From NCBI RefSeq assembly GCF_022751215.1, contig NZ_JAICDG010000004.1, forward strand, positions 310,001-374,000: 64,000 bases of DNA, in the 5' to 3' direction. This document shows, in pieces, positions 1-8,165 of this stretch. How positions within the stretch are numbered: position 1 is the first letter of the stretch; each line of letters opens with the position of its first letter. A model generated the notes under the pieces. The model had not been told where the DNA came from. It did not search any database and was given only the letters and a program-made list of their open reading frames with translations. Both the position numbers and the translations under genes were made by a program. Origin of the DNA: Actinomadura terrae (GTDB taxonomy: Bacteria; Actinomycetota; Actinomycetes; Streptosporangiales; Streptosporangiaceae).

Positions 1-569
1 GTGACGGCTACTCCCCCGACCGCTACGCCATCCAGGGGTTGGAGTGGGTCGCGAAGAATGCTCACAAACCGGCCATCGGGAACATGAGCATCGGCTCGGA
101 CCCGCCCGCCCCGGAACCGCAGGCGTTCCGTGAGGCGACGCGCGGCGCCATCCGCGCGGGCATCCAGTTCGCGATCGCCGCGGGCAACGACTCGCGGAAC
201 GGCTGCGACGCACCGAGCGACGTGGCCGAGGCCGTCACCCTCGGCTCGACGGACGAGGGCGACCGGCGGTCCTACTTCTCCAACTACGGCCGCTGCATCG
301 ACCTGTTCGCGCCGGGCGGCGACATCGTCTCGGCGGACAACGAGTCCGACACCGGCGAGGTGGTGCTGGGCGGAACGTCCATGGCCACCCCGCATGCGGC
401 CGGAGCACTCGCCCTCTACCTGGAGGGACACCCCAACGCGACGCCTCAGGAGTCGCGGAACGCCGTGGTCAGGGCGGCCCAGCCCGGCGTCGTCTCCGAC
501 GCCGGCAGCGGCTCCCCGAACCTGCTACTGAACGTTACCGCCCTCGCCAGGCTGGCAGCGCGCCGTTAG
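1..569 (+). CDS. S8 family serine peptidase (subtilase), C-terminal part
   Basis: The window opens inside this gene; the frame is open from base 3 and ends with TAG at 567-569, giving about 188 visible residues. The segment GGTSMATPHAAG carries the catalytic serine (codon 378-380) in the classic subtilase GTSMA(T/S)PH context. AAGNDSRNGCD upstream matches the region around the oxyanion-hole asparagine. The catalytic Asp and His must lie upstream of the window. No transmembrane segment follows the catalytic domain, so this is probably a simple secreted protease rather than a mycosin. That is inference, because the N-terminus is missing. Confidence 0.9.
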   Translation, partial: DGYSPDRYAIQGLEWVAKNAHKPAIGNMSIGSDPPAPEPQAFREATRGAIRAGIQFAIAAGNDSRNGCDAPSDVAEAVTLGSTDEGDRRSYFSNYGRCIDLFAPGGDIVSADNESDTGEVVLGGTSMATPHAAGALALYLEGHPNATPQESRNAVVRAAQPGVVSDAGSGSPNLLLNVTALARLAARR

Positions 570-1024
570 CAGACGCAAGGACGCCGGATAACGGGCGTTA
601 GGACGGCGCTCGCCGTCCACGATTCCACGAACCCGCCAGGCCACGTCCCGCTCCCCAGCGGTCACGCTCCCAGCATGAGGAGGGCGATGGACGTGGCGTA
701 CGCGTAGCCCGCTCCGGTAGGGAGGCCCATCGCGAACGCCCGCGATGGGCCTCTTGTCTGCGGCTTCGCCGCGAGACCCTCGACCGCGGGGCCTGCTCAC
801 TCACGCCTGATCACGGCGAGCCGGACACGGCCCGGGTCGCCCCAATAACATCGGCGGCGAGCAGCGCGTGCTCCCCGGTGCCGCGGCCCAGGTCGAGGAC
901 GCGGCCCGCCACCCTGCCCAAGCCCGCGATCCGCACGATGGCCGGCTACGGCCACCCGGTGCCCACGGCAGCGGCATTCTGTCACCCCAGGACGCCCGTC
1001 ATGCCGAAACGTTGACCGGACGGT
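570..1024. other. Intergenic region, no gene seen
   Basis: No frame here has convincing protein-like sequence. It contains one strong hairpin (722-753), listed separately. Confidence 0.5.
722..753. terminator. 12-bp hairpin, probable bidirectional terminator
   Basis: Perfect 12-bp inverted repeat GAGGCCCATCGC / GCGATGGGCCTC around an 8-nt loop, followed by TTGT. It lies between the convergent subtilase (+) and the 373-aa gene (-), so it could serve both. Confidence 0.65.
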
Positions 1025-2146
1025 TCAGCCAGCCGACGGGACGGCCCGACCGCCCAGATCGTCCGCCAAGGCCAAGAACTCGCGCCGAGCAGACATCAGA
1101 TCGTCACCTTCGAGCAACGCCTCCGCCAGGGCTTCGACCGGCCAGGCGACGAGGACGCCGTGCCGGGCGAAATAGATCGCGACGTTGCGAATCCGATAGA
1201 CGTCGGAGGTGTCGAGCCACGCACAGGCAAGAAGCCGCCATATCCAGCGCTGCGACTGGCGCAGTTTGTTGGTGTGGCCAACGGAGCTGACGTCGATCAG
1301 CGTCGTCCCGTCTGGCCCGCCGACGAGGACGTCGTTGTCCGCCCAGTACGAGGCGAAGACCGGCCGGGCAATGCCCCACGGCCGCCCCGGCGGAGGATTC
1401 CCGGCCAGGCGGCGCATCTCGGCCAGGCCGCCAGAGGTATGAAGCTTTCGCACCAACGCGACCACCTCGGCGACGGTGCCCTCGTCAGCTGTGGCGTGCA
1501 ACTGCTCGACCGTCGGCGTCCCGTCCCGGAGGAGCTGGTAGATGTGCTCGTCAATGGGGTTGTTGCGGTAGAGGTACTCCAGCATCGACAGCAGCCAGCA
1601 CAGCCGCACGACGCCCTTCTCCGCGCCGAGCTGGCCGAGAGGCGCGTGCATCGCGAGATAGGCACGAGAGCGCTCGAAGAAATCGCCCAGCATCGGCTCG
1701 GACATGAGTCCATGAAAAGACTTGAACTTCGACAACCTGTCATCACCGAGAGGGATCTCGACGCTGCGCTGACCGGTCAGGTCCAGCCATCCCGTCGGTG
1801 TCGGCCGGAGGTCCAGCGCCCGGGCCCGCTCGGCGGCCGCCAGCCGAATATGCGTCGGATACCTCGCGGCCTGCCAGTGCCCCCATTCGGGCCTCACCAG
1901 GCCGGTGCGGACGAGCCCGTACAGCGCCGAGTACGGCGGCGCGGGCTGCACCAGAGCCGCCACCCGAAGGGCGAACGTTCGGTCGACCCGCGCCCACTGC
2001 CGCCTGCCCGCCGGCGCCTCGGGCCGCACGATCTCCTGGCCCTTTGTCTCGATGCTCACCCGCTGGGCGACCTCGACCGATCCGGTGAACCGCTCGGCGC
2101 ACCAATCCCCGAGTTTACCGAAGCTCAAATGCGAAATGAGCGACAC
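1025..2146 (-). CDS. Hypothetical protein, possible PD-(D/E)XK-like fold
   Basis: A 373-residue soluble protein with no signal peptide or membrane segment. I do not recognise it with certainty. Near residue 275 the pattern ADNDVLVGGPDGTTLIDV, followed by WRLLACAWLD and then IYFARHGVLVAWP, resembles the D...(I/L)IDxK core and the LLGYALLD..YLARQG continuation of actinobacterial PD-(D/E)XK-like proteins. Here the usual lysine after IDV is replaced (IDVSS), so catalysis is doubtful. The GTG start has no Shine-Dalgarno sequence but lies 6 nt after a -10-like TATAGT, which fits a leaderless transcript. The gene is isolated, convergent with the upstream subtilase and divergent from the secreted protein at 2310. 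Confidence 0.75.
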   Translation of the reverse strand: MSLISHLSFGKLGDWCAERFTGSVEVAQRVSIETKGQEIVRPEAPAGRRQWARVDRTFALRVAALVQPAPPYSALYGLVRTGLVRPEWGHWQAARYPTHIRLAAAERARALDLRPTPTGWLDLTGQRSVEIPLGDDRLSKFKSFHGLMSEPMLGDFFERSRAYLAMHAPLGQLGAEKGVVRLCWLLSMLEYLYRNNPIDEHIYQLLRDGTPTVEQLHATADEGTVAEVVALVRKLHTSGGLAEMRRLAGNPPPGRPWGIARPVFASYWADNDVLVGGPDGTTLIDVSSVGHTNKLRQSQRWIWRLLACAWLDTSDVYRIRNVAIYFARHGVLVAWPVEALAEALLEGDDLMSARREFLALADDLGGRAVPSAG

Positions 2147-2152
2147 GCAGTC

Positions 2153-2158
2153 ACTATA
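2153..2158 (-). promoter_or_regulatory. -10-like TATAGT, probable leaderless promoter
   Basis: On the minus strand TATAGT ends 6 nt before the GTG start at 2146. No ribosome binding site is visible, so transcription probably begins at or next to the start codon. Confidence 0.4.
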
Positions 2159-2309
2159 GAGAATCGCCTCAATCCCTGCCAGCCACTCTGTTTCAAACCT
2201 CGATCGGACGGCGTGGCCGAATCGTGACTATCTCCGGCTCCCGGGCATGACAACCACCCCACGTCCATGATCGTCATTTCTACAGCCGCCCACCCTCCAG
2301 GAGGTCCCT

Positions 2310-3023
2310 TTGCGCCTGCCGTTCACGGCCCTGTCCGCGTCCGCCGCCGTCATGGTCGCACTGACACCACTCACGACCGCCGACGCGGCCACCCCACTCC
2401 AGGTCACCGTCACGGGCTTTGACGCCGCCCCGGAACCCGTCGCATACACCGGAACCGTCACCGGGCGTGGTCAGATCCTGATTGTGCGAGAGGACGGAAG
2501 CCGGGCTCCAGCCCCCTACGCCTCGTTCCGGCTCCAGTTCTCCACCGACAAGAAGTCCTGGAGCAACAAGAGCGCGCTCACGTCGACGGACGAACAGGGC
2601 CGCTTCACGGCGACCGGCACGGCGTACCACGACGGATATTGGCGCGTGGCCGTCCAAGGCGACGGCAGCGACTACGCGACGACGGCGGGGCCGTCCGACT
2701 ACGTCGACGTCCGGTACCTCACGCGAATCCTCGACTACAACGCGTCACCCGAGCCGGTGCGGAAGGGCGGCACGGTCACCCTTCAGGGAATGCTCTACCG
2801 CTACACCGACAAGTGGCACCACTTCGTCCAGCAGAAGATGTACTTCTACTTCCGCCCCAAGGGCTCGACCAAGTGGACCTACCTGGGCAGCGCTCGCGGT
2901 GACCGCAACGGGCTCTTCCGCAAGGGCTTCAAGGCGACCAAGTCCGGCACCTGGCGCGCCTACTACCCCGGTTCAGCGTCCTACGCCAAGGTGTACCGCG
3001 ACGACTACGTAAACCTGCGATAG
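2310..3023 (+). CDS. Secreted protein with two related beta-type repeats
   Basis: A 237-residue protein with a Sec signal peptide (MRLPF..SAAVMVALTPLTTADAA, cleavage near residue 27). The mature part is two homologous halves of about 100 residues. Each opens with a (D/N)A(A/S)PEPV motif and a G-T-V-T segment and ends in an aromatic W(R)(V/A)... S.Y......DYV(D/N)(V/L)R, which suggests tandem immunoglobulin-like beta sandwiches. The TTG start is preceded by a good AGGAGG at 2298-2303. Function is unknown; a surface or extracellular binding role is inferred. A hairpin terminator follows 12 nt after the stop. Confidence 0.8.
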   Translation: MRLPFTALSASAAVMVALTPLTTADAATPLQVTVTGFDAAPEPVAYTGTVTGRGQILIVREDGSRAPAPYASFRLQFSTDKKSWSNKSALTSTDEQGRFTATGTAYHDGYWRVAVQGDGSDYATTAGPSDYVDVRYLTRILDYNASPEPVRKGGTVTLQGMLYRYTDKWHHFVQQKMYFYFRPKGSTKWTYLGSARGDRNGLFRKGFKATKSGTWRAYYPGSASYAKVYRDDYVNLR

Positions 3024-3034
3024 CGACGGCACAA

Positions 3035-3062
3035 GGCCCCTCGCAAGCGATCGCGAGGGGCC
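3035..3062. terminator. 10-bp hairpin after the secreted protein gene
   Basis: GGCCCCTCGC / GCGAGGGGCC with an 8-nt loop, 12 nt downstream of the stop at 3023. It is followed directly by a tRNA-3'-end-like sequence (3066-3095). Confidence 0.6.
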
Positions 3063-3065
3063 AAC

Positions 3066-3095
3066 CGGAGCCGCACCTCTGAATCGAACCGCCTT
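3066..3095 (-). other. Degenerate tRNA 3'-end-like sequence
   Basis: The plus-strand text GGAGCCGC, ten bases, then GAATCGAACC repeats the layout of the 3' end of the tRNA-Thr gene at 4109 (acceptor arm plus T-loop), also directly behind a G/C hairpin. The rest of a tRNA cannot be folded. It could be the far boundary (att remnant) of an element once integrated in the tRNA gene. Low certainty. Confidence 0.3.
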
Positions 3096-3131
3096 ATTCG
3101 AGGGTTCTCACGAACAGGGTCATCAGTCCAG

Positions 3132-3539
3132 CTATGGGGTTTGCCCGTTGGACGGCCGAGGGAAAACGGGACCGCACGTGTTGGCGACATCCTGCTCGGC
3201 CTTGAAGTAGGCCTCCCTCAAACCGTTCGGCTGAGGCGGGCCTCCCGGCTTGCGGGCCGCGGCGTCCTTCGCCTCGTTCTCCCACGCCTTGATCACAGCG
3301 TCGGCCTTCGCGACCAACTCCTTACTCTTGATCTCTCCACGCACAGCGCGCATCTTGTCGGCGGACCGCTGGTACATCCCCGCCATCGTGGGATTCGCTG
3401 TACTGAACTCGCCCGGCGCCCGTAGTACGGCCACAATCTTTGCGCAATCAGCCGCCTGCTTATCGTCACCGGAGGAGCACCCGGTCACGCCCGTGACGGT
3501 CACAAGGAGAGCCACAGCACCATATGTCGCAAACTTCAC
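3132..3539 (-). CDS. Small putative lipoprotein
   Basis: A 135-residue protein with an N-terminal hydrophobic signal (TYGAVALLVTVTGVTGC) ending in a lipobox-like VTGC, so it is probably lipidated at Cys21. The mature part is mainly helical and charged (ADKMRAVRGEIKSKELVAKADAVIKAWENEAK) and contains two further cysteines (Cys32 and one near the C-terminus) that could form a disulfide. GTG start. No recognised family. It lies between the tRNA-like remnant and the integrase fragment, so it may be cargo of a decayed element. Confidence 0.7.
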   Translation of the reverse strand: MKFATYGAVALLVTVTGVTGCSSGDDKQAADCAKIVAVLRAPGEFSTANPTMAGMYQRSADKMRAVRGEIKSKELVAKADAVIKAWENEAKDAAARKPGGPPQPNGLREAYFKAEQDVANTCGPVFPRPSNGQTP

Positions 3540-3867
3540 ACCGGAATCGTAGCCAGAATAAATCGCCGAGCTCAGCGATCAAGGCCGCAATGCGATCACG
3601 ATTTCACTAACCCAGCAGCCCCCAGCCACTTGACCCGGAGAAGTTGCCTACAGGACCACCCACCCAGGGCCACCATGCCTACCTCGACTGGCTCAGGGTC
3701 CAGAAGGCAAAAGCCTCCTCGTAGGCGTCAAGTGGCGGGACCATGGAAGGCGGCAACATGCTCGCGACCGAACGAGGCGACCCGACTCGATGGATTGGCC
3801 GATGCCCTAGACCACCCGGCCTTTAACAAGCCCCGCGAGGGGACGCGTCCGGCTCAACCGCTTCCCC

Positions 3868-4028
3868 ATGCCGCAGGTTCGCAACCTTCCGGCACCTCCA
3901 TCCGCCAACGCTCCCCCAAGCGGGCGCCCCGTCCACGCAGCCGACGCCCAGCTCGGGCATACGGACCCGGCGATCATGCTCCGCGTCTACACGCTCGCGA
4001 TCCGCTACTGCGGACGTGTTCACGCGGG
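3868..4028 (+). pseudogene. Tyrosine integrase C-terminal fragment, frameshifted
   Basis: Two frames together rebuild the C-terminal catalytic block of a phage-type tyrosine recombinase. Frame 2 from 3872 gives FATFRHLHPPTLPQAGAP, like the RHxHA..LLxAGVP segment of box II. Frame 1 then gives LGHTDPAIMLRVYTLAI, the LGH...(T)LrvY block with the nucleophilic tyrosine. A frameshift separates them and no N-terminal part is visible. It lies about 80 bp from the 3' end of tRNA-Thr, as expected for an integrase gene next to its tRNA attachment site. It is a remnant, not a working enzyme. Confidence 0.7.
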
Positions 4029-4069
4029 TCAGAGGCGCCCCAGCCCTGTGGTTAGCAAGCCCGTTAACA

Positions 4070-4100
4070 AAGCCCCCTTGCGGAGATCGCAAGGGGGCTT
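4070..4100 (-). terminator. Terminator of tRNA-Thr
   Basis: Perfect 13-bp stem AAGCCCCCTTGCG / CGCAAGGGGGCTT with a 5-nt loop, 8 nt beyond the 3' end of the minus-strand tRNA; the minus strand continues TTTGTT. Confidence 0.75.
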
Positions 4101-4108
4101 CGACCTGG

Positions 4109-4181
4109 AGCCGCCTATCGGAATCGAACCGATGACCTATTCATTACGAGTGAATCGCTCTGCCGACTGAGCTAAGGCGGC
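4109..4181 (-). tRNA. tRNA-Thr (anticodon CGU)
   Basis: The minus strand folds as a full cloverleaf: acceptor stem GCCGCCT / AGGCGGC, D-arm TAGCTCAGTCGGCAGAGC, anticodon stem ATTCA / TGAAT with loop CTCGTAA (anticodon CGT), and T-arm with GGTTCGATTCC. The 3' CCA is not encoded. It reads ACG codons. The 3' side faces an integrase remnant. Confidence 0.95.
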
Positions 4182-4246
4182 CTGCCGTGCGGGGCACGGC
4201 GGGAAGCAGTCTACCGGGTGCCGGGGGGTGAGTGCGCACTGGTTAA

Positions 4247-5791
4247 TCAGCGGCAGATCGTCCCGGGCTTCGGAGGGTCGGTGGTGACCAGGTAGTCGTC
4301 GGTGGCCCTGGTGATGCAGGGGTTGCCCTGGAGGTAGGCCGTGTGGCCGTCGCCGTCGAGGGTGAGGAGGACGCCGCTGGAGAGCTGGGACGCGAGGTTC
4401 TGGGCCCACTTGTACGGGGTGGCGGGGTCGCGGAGGGTACCGATCACGAGGATGGGCTTGGCTCCCTTGGCGGTGATGGGGGTGGGTTGCTTCTTGCTCT
4501 GGACGGGCCAGTAGACGCAGGGTAGGCCGCCCCAGACGACGAAGGCACCGAAGTGGGGGGCGACCCTCTCGGCTTCGGCGGCGGCCTTGCCGTAGGCCTT
4601 CGCGGATGCGGGGTTGGGTTTGTCCACGCAGTTCACGGCCATGTTGGCGTCGGTCTGGTTGCTGTAGGAGCCGTCCGGGTGTCGTTCGACCATCTGGTCG
4701 GCGAGCGCCAGCAGGAGCGTGCCGTCCGACTTCTGGAACGCCTGGGCGAGGGCCTGGCGTAGAACGGGCCAGTTCTCCTTGAGGTAGAGGGCCGAGGCGA
4801 TGCCCATGACCGCGTGGGCTTCCGTGACCTGACGCGTGTCACGGGTGTTGCCCAAGGGCTTCTTGTCCGTCTGCGCAAGGAAGGAAGTAAGTTTGGCCTG
4901 CGCGGCGGTCATGGACGTGCCCAGCGGGCAGTTCGGCTTCTTGACGCAGTCGTCCGCGAAGGCGCGGAAGGCCGTCTCGAAGCCCTTGGCCTGTTCGACG
5001 AGGAGTCCGGTGGACGACGTGGTGGGGTCCACGGCACCGTCCAGGACGAGGGCACGAACGTTGGACGGGAACTGCTGCGCGTAGAAGGCGCCCAGGTACG
5101 TGCCGTAAGAGGCGCCGTAGTAGGTGAGCTTCTTGTCACCGACGGCGGCGCGGAGGACGTCGATGTCGCGGGACGCGTTGACGGTGCCGACGTAGGGGAG
5201 TTCCGAGGCGGCCTTGGCCCCGCAGTTCTGGGCGAACCCCTTGCTCTCGGCGGCGAAGGCGGCGGTCTCCTTCGGGTCGTCCGGGGACGAGTCGGCGGCG
5301 AAGAACGCGTCGAGCTGGCGGCCAGTGTTGCAGTGGACGGGGTCGCTCTGGCCGACGCCGCGGGGGTCGAAGCCCACGATGTCGAAGCGTTTGCGCAGGT
5401 CGGAGCCGAAAGCCTCGGCCGCCTGACGGACGAAACCGACACCGGATCCACCGGGACCGCCGGGGTTGATGAACAGGGAGCCGATCCGCTCGGACTTGTT
5501 GCGGGCGGGGAGCCTGATCAGCGCGATCCCCAGTTTCTGACCGGACGGCTTGGAGTAGTCCAGGGGAACCTGGGCGGTCGCGCACTGGAAGTTGCCGCCG
5601 CAGCCCTTCCAGGAGGGCTGCTGACTGTAGAACGATCCAAGCCCGGTGGGAGGGCTCACCTCCGAGGTGGCCTGCTTCTCGGTGGAGTTGCATCCGGCCG
5701 CCGCCAACGCCAGTACCGTGGCCACGCCGATGAGCCTTGCTGCCCGCACCCTGATCCCCGTCCCATCGTCACGGTCCGTACGTTGACGCAT
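4247..5791 (-). CDS. Secreted alpha/beta hydrolase, TAP/SlpD-E-type peptidase lipoprotein
   Basis: A 514-residue hydrolase of the Streptomyces tripeptidyl-aminopeptidase (TAP-like) family. These are extracytoplasmic enzymes that remove short peptides or act as proline/aminopeptidases. The N-terminus is a lipoprotein signal (ATVLALAAAGC). The triad is visible: Ser in GASYGTYLG, Asp in LRDPATPY, and His in DGDGHTAY near residue 492. The oxyanion segment is NPGGPGGSG. Length and cysteine pattern (CGGNFQCA near the mature N-terminus) fit the family. It lies upstream of tRNA-Thr on the same strand, an arrangement I associate with the topA-tmk-holB neighbourhood of actinomycetes. Confidence 0.9.
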   Translation of the reverse strand: MRQRTDRDDGTGIRVRAARLIGVATVLALAAAGCNSTEKQATSEVSPPTGLGSFYSQQPSWKGCGGNFQCATAQVPLDYSKPSGQKLGIALIRLPARNKSERIGSLFINPGGPGGSGVGFVRQAAEAFGSDLRKRFDIVGFDPRGVGQSDPVHCNTGRQLDAFFAADSSPDDPKETAAFAAESKGFAQNCGAKAASELPYVGTVNASRDIDVLRAAVGDKKLTYYGASYGTYLGAFYAQQFPSNVRALVLDGAVDPTTSSTGLLVEQAKGFETAFRAFADDCVKKPNCPLGTSMTAAQAKLTSFLAQTDKKPLGNTRDTRQVTEAHAVMGIASALYLKENWPVLRQALAQAFQKSDGTLLLALADQMVERHPDGSYSNQTDANMAVNCVDKPNPASAKAYGKAAAEAERVAPHFGAFVVWGGLPCVYWPVQSKKQPTPITAKGAKPILVIGTLRDPATPYKWAQNLASQLSSGVLLTLDGDGHTAYLQGNPCITRATDDYLVTTDPPKPGTICR

Positions 5792-5818
5792 ACGGTACGT
5801 CTTCCTATCGGCGCAGGG

Positions 5819-6535
5819 CTACTTCTCCCCGTATTCGTTTTCGATGCCGTCCAGCATCCACTTGAGGCCACGCTCGAAGTCGGACTGACCGTAGAGGCCC
5901 GCCTCGAAAAGTGGCTTGAGGTGGGGCAGCTCGCCTCTTTCCACCAGAGAACGGATGTACGTCTGTTCAAGCATGCTGGAATAGGCGCGCTGTAGCCCGT
6001 TCTCGCCGAGGTCCCGTACGTGCTGCTCGCGGACGGTGAAGCCCAGCATGAAGTAGTCCACGGCGGTGATGATGGCCAGCATGTCCTCCGGGTCGTCCGT
6101 GAGAAGGGCGGCGGCGGCGAGGGACTGCTCGGCGTGCCGGAGGCCGTTCGGGCCTACGCGGCTGGACCGGCCGGCGAGCTCGAAGACCCACGGGTGCCGC
6201 AGGCCGGCGGCGCGTTCCCGGTGGGCGATCTCCATCATGGCCGCGCGCCAGTCGTCCGGCGGCTCCCCCTCGACGAGGACCTCTTTGGCGATCTCGTCGT
6301 ACATAAGGTCGAGAAGGTCTTCCTTCGCGTCGATGTGGGTGTACAGGCTCATCGCGCGGACCCCCAGCTCGGCGGCGACGCGGCGGATCGAGACCGCCTC
6401 CAGGCCCTCCGCGTCCGCGAGCTTGATCGCGGCCTCGACGATCGCCTCGCGGGTCAGTTTCGGGCGGCGACCACCCTTTGGACTTGTCCAAAGATCGCGC
6501 GGCTGCTCGCGCTGATTCCTGGGATTACCTGCCAC
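5819..6535 (-). CDS. TetR family transcriptional regulator
   Basis: A 238-residue regulator. The N-terminal helix-turn-helix (residues about 20-70) is clear: LTREAIVEAAIKLADAEGL, then IRRVAAELGVRAMSLYTHI, ending in KEDLLDLM. The C-terminal part matches the TetR_C ligand-binding domain (EHVRDLGENGLQRAYSSMLE region). The start is taken as GTG at 6535; the open frame continues far upstream only as the antisense of the MFS gene. It is divergent from the MFS exporter at 6629, and the 93-bp gap carries a perfect palindrome and iterated half-sites. It therefore very probably represses itself and the exporter until a drug-like ligand binds. Confidence 0.92.
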   Translation of the reverse strand: MAGNPRNQREQPRDLWTSPKGGRRPKLTREAIVEAAIKLADAEGLEAVSIRRVAAELGVRAMSLYTHIDAKEDLLDLMYDEIAKEVLVEGEPPDDWRAAMMEIAHRERAAGLRHPWVFELAGRSSRVGPNGLRHAEQSLAAAALLTDDPEDMLAIITAVDYFMLGFTVREQHVRDLGENGLQRAYSSMLEQTYIRSLVERGELPHLKPLFEAGLYGQSDFERGLKWMLDGIENEYGEK

Positions 6536-6551
6536 AACGATGATCGTACGC

Positions 6552-6620
6552 GATACGGCGTATCGATACGCTGTACGGACTGATGGATACGGTGTAGCGT
6601 GTGAGCGATACGGCGTACGG
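6552..6620. promoter_or_regulatory. Operator region of the TetR/MFS pair
   Basis: Contains the perfect 12-bp palindrome CGTATCGATACG (6559-6570) and three occurrences of GATACGG(C/T)GTA (6552, 6584 and 6607). It sits in the divergent promoter region. TetR binding here is inferred from position and symmetry. Confidence 0.65.
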
Positions 6621-6628
6621 AAAGGGAC

Positions 6629-8098
6629 GTGATGATCACCACAGCGGGCACCCGCCCCGGCGGCAGGGAGCGGATCGACCCCCACCTCCGCAACCTCGCG
6701 GTCGTCGTCGTGCTCGGCGCGATCATGACCGTCCTCGACAGCACGATCGTCAACGTCGCGATCAGCGCGCTCGGCAAGGACTTCGACACCTCGTTGTCGA
6801 CCATCCAGTGGGTGGTGACGGGCTACACGCTGGCGCTGTCGATGGCGATCCCGCTGACGGGGTGGTCGGTGCGGAGGTTCGGCGCCAAGACGATGTGGCT
6901 GCTCTCGCTCGCGCTGTTCATCAGCGGGTCGCTGCTGTGCGGGGTGGCGTGGTCGGTGCCCTCGCTGATCGCTTTCCGCGTCCTTCAGGGGCTCGGCGGC
7001 GGGCTGCTGATGCCGATCGGGCAGACCATGCTCGCCCGGGAGGCGGGCCCCGAGCGGATGGGACGGGTGATGAGCATCGTCTCGGTCCCCGCGATGCTGG
7101 CGCCCGCGCTCGGCCCGCTGCTCGGCGGGGTGATCGTCGACCATCTGAGCTGGCGGTGGATGTTCTTCGTCAACGTCCCGTTCTGCGCGGTCGCGCTGCT
7201 GGCGGCGTGGCGGATGCTCCCGCGCGACACCGAGCGGAGCGTGGACGCCGCACTGGACATCCTCGGCATGCTGCTGCTGTCTCCCGGGCTCGCCGCCCTG
7301 GTCTATGGGTTGTCCGAAGCGGGCAATGGCGCCAGCCTCACGGGTGGGCGGTTCCTCGGCAGCGTGCTCAGCGGTGCCGTCCTGATCGCCGCGTTCCTCG
7401 TCCATGCCGTACGCAAGGGCGACGGCGCGCTCATCGACGTCCGGCGGCTGACCACACGCGCCTTCACCAGCGCGACCGGCGGGTTCTTCCTCTACAGCGT
7501 GGCGGTCTTCGGGGTGATGATCCTGATCCCGCTGTTCGCCCGGATCGTGCAGGACGATTCCGCGCTCGACTCCGGCTGGCTCCTGGCCCCGCTGGGTGTC
7601 GGCGCGATGTTCACGATGCTGGTGTCCGGACGGCTCGCCGACCGATTCGGCGGCCGTTGGCTGGCCGCCATCGGCGTGGCCGTCGTCCTGTGCGGCGCGC
7701 TCGTCCTCACCACCCTCGACCCCTCGACGGGACGAGCCGTGATCATGAGCGCGATGTTCGTCGTCGGCGTCGGGCACGGCTTGATCGGCCCGTCCCTGAT
7801 GGCGATGAGCTACCAGGGCCTCCCCCGCGAAGCGGTGCCCGCCGCGACGACCGGCGCGAACGTCGTGATCCGCGTGGGCAGTTCCTTCGGCACCGCCGTG
7901 TCGGCGGTCATCCTGCAACTCGGCATCCGAGACAAGATCCCGGGCGCGAGCGGCAACCTGGGCGAGGCGACCAGGCACCCACCGGCCTTGTTGTCGGACG
8001 CCTTCACCGGGACCTTCTGGTGGATCGGCGCGATTCTGCTGGTCGCCCTTGTTCCGATCCTGAGCGTCCCCCGCAAGCCGAAGAGCCCGCAGCCATGA
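6629..8098 (+). CDS. MFS drug exporter, DHA2 (EmrB/QacA) family
   Basis: A 489-residue membrane protein with about 14 hydrophobic segments, the DHA2 layout. Family motifs are present: motif C-like region VMSIVSVPAMLAPALGPLLGG in TM5, LDSTIVNVAI in TM1, and WRWMFFVNVP after TM6. It would export drugs or metabolites by proton antiport across the cytoplasmic membrane. Start: GTG at 6629 followed at once by ATG (6632), behind AAAGGGA. It is divergent from the TetR gene and probably under its control. The C-terminus is short (RKPKSPQP). Confidence 0.93.
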   Translation: MMITTAGTRPGGRERIDPHLRNLAVVVVLGAIMTVLDSTIVNVAISALGKDFDTSLSTIQWVVTGYTLALSMAIPLTGWSVRRFGAKTMWLLSLALFISGSLLCGVAWSVPSLIAFRVLQGLGGGLLMPIGQTMLAREAGPERMGRVMSIVSVPAMLAPALGPLLGGVIVDHLSWRWMFFVNVPFCAVALLAAWRMLPRDTERSVDAALDILGMLLLSPGLAALVYGLSEAGNGASLTGGRFLGSVLSGAVLIAAFLVHAVRKGDGALIDVRRLTTRAFTSATGGFFLYSVAVFGVMILIPLFARIVQDDSALDSGWLLAPLGVGAMFTMLVSGRLADRFGGRWLAAIGVAVVLCGALVLTTLDPSTGRAVIMSAMFVVGVGHGLIGPSLMAMSYQGLPREAVPAATTGANVVIRVGSSFGTAVSAVILQLGIRDKIPGASGNLGEATRHPPALLSDAFTGTFWWIGAILLVALVPILSVPRKPKSPQP

Positions 8099-8165
8099 GG
8101 TCCTGGCGGCGTGGGGCGACGGATACCCGGGTGGCGCCGCCGCTGCATGATGGGCGGCGACGGCG

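Noticed and set aside
3066..3095. A second functional tRNA
   Set aside because: Only the T-arm and part of an acceptor strand are visible; no D or anticodon arm can be folded.
6536..7978. N-terminal extension of the TetR frame by about 480 codons
   Set aside because: It is antisense of the MFS gene, full of Asp/His/Arg/Gln low-complexity, and precedes the normal TetR start.
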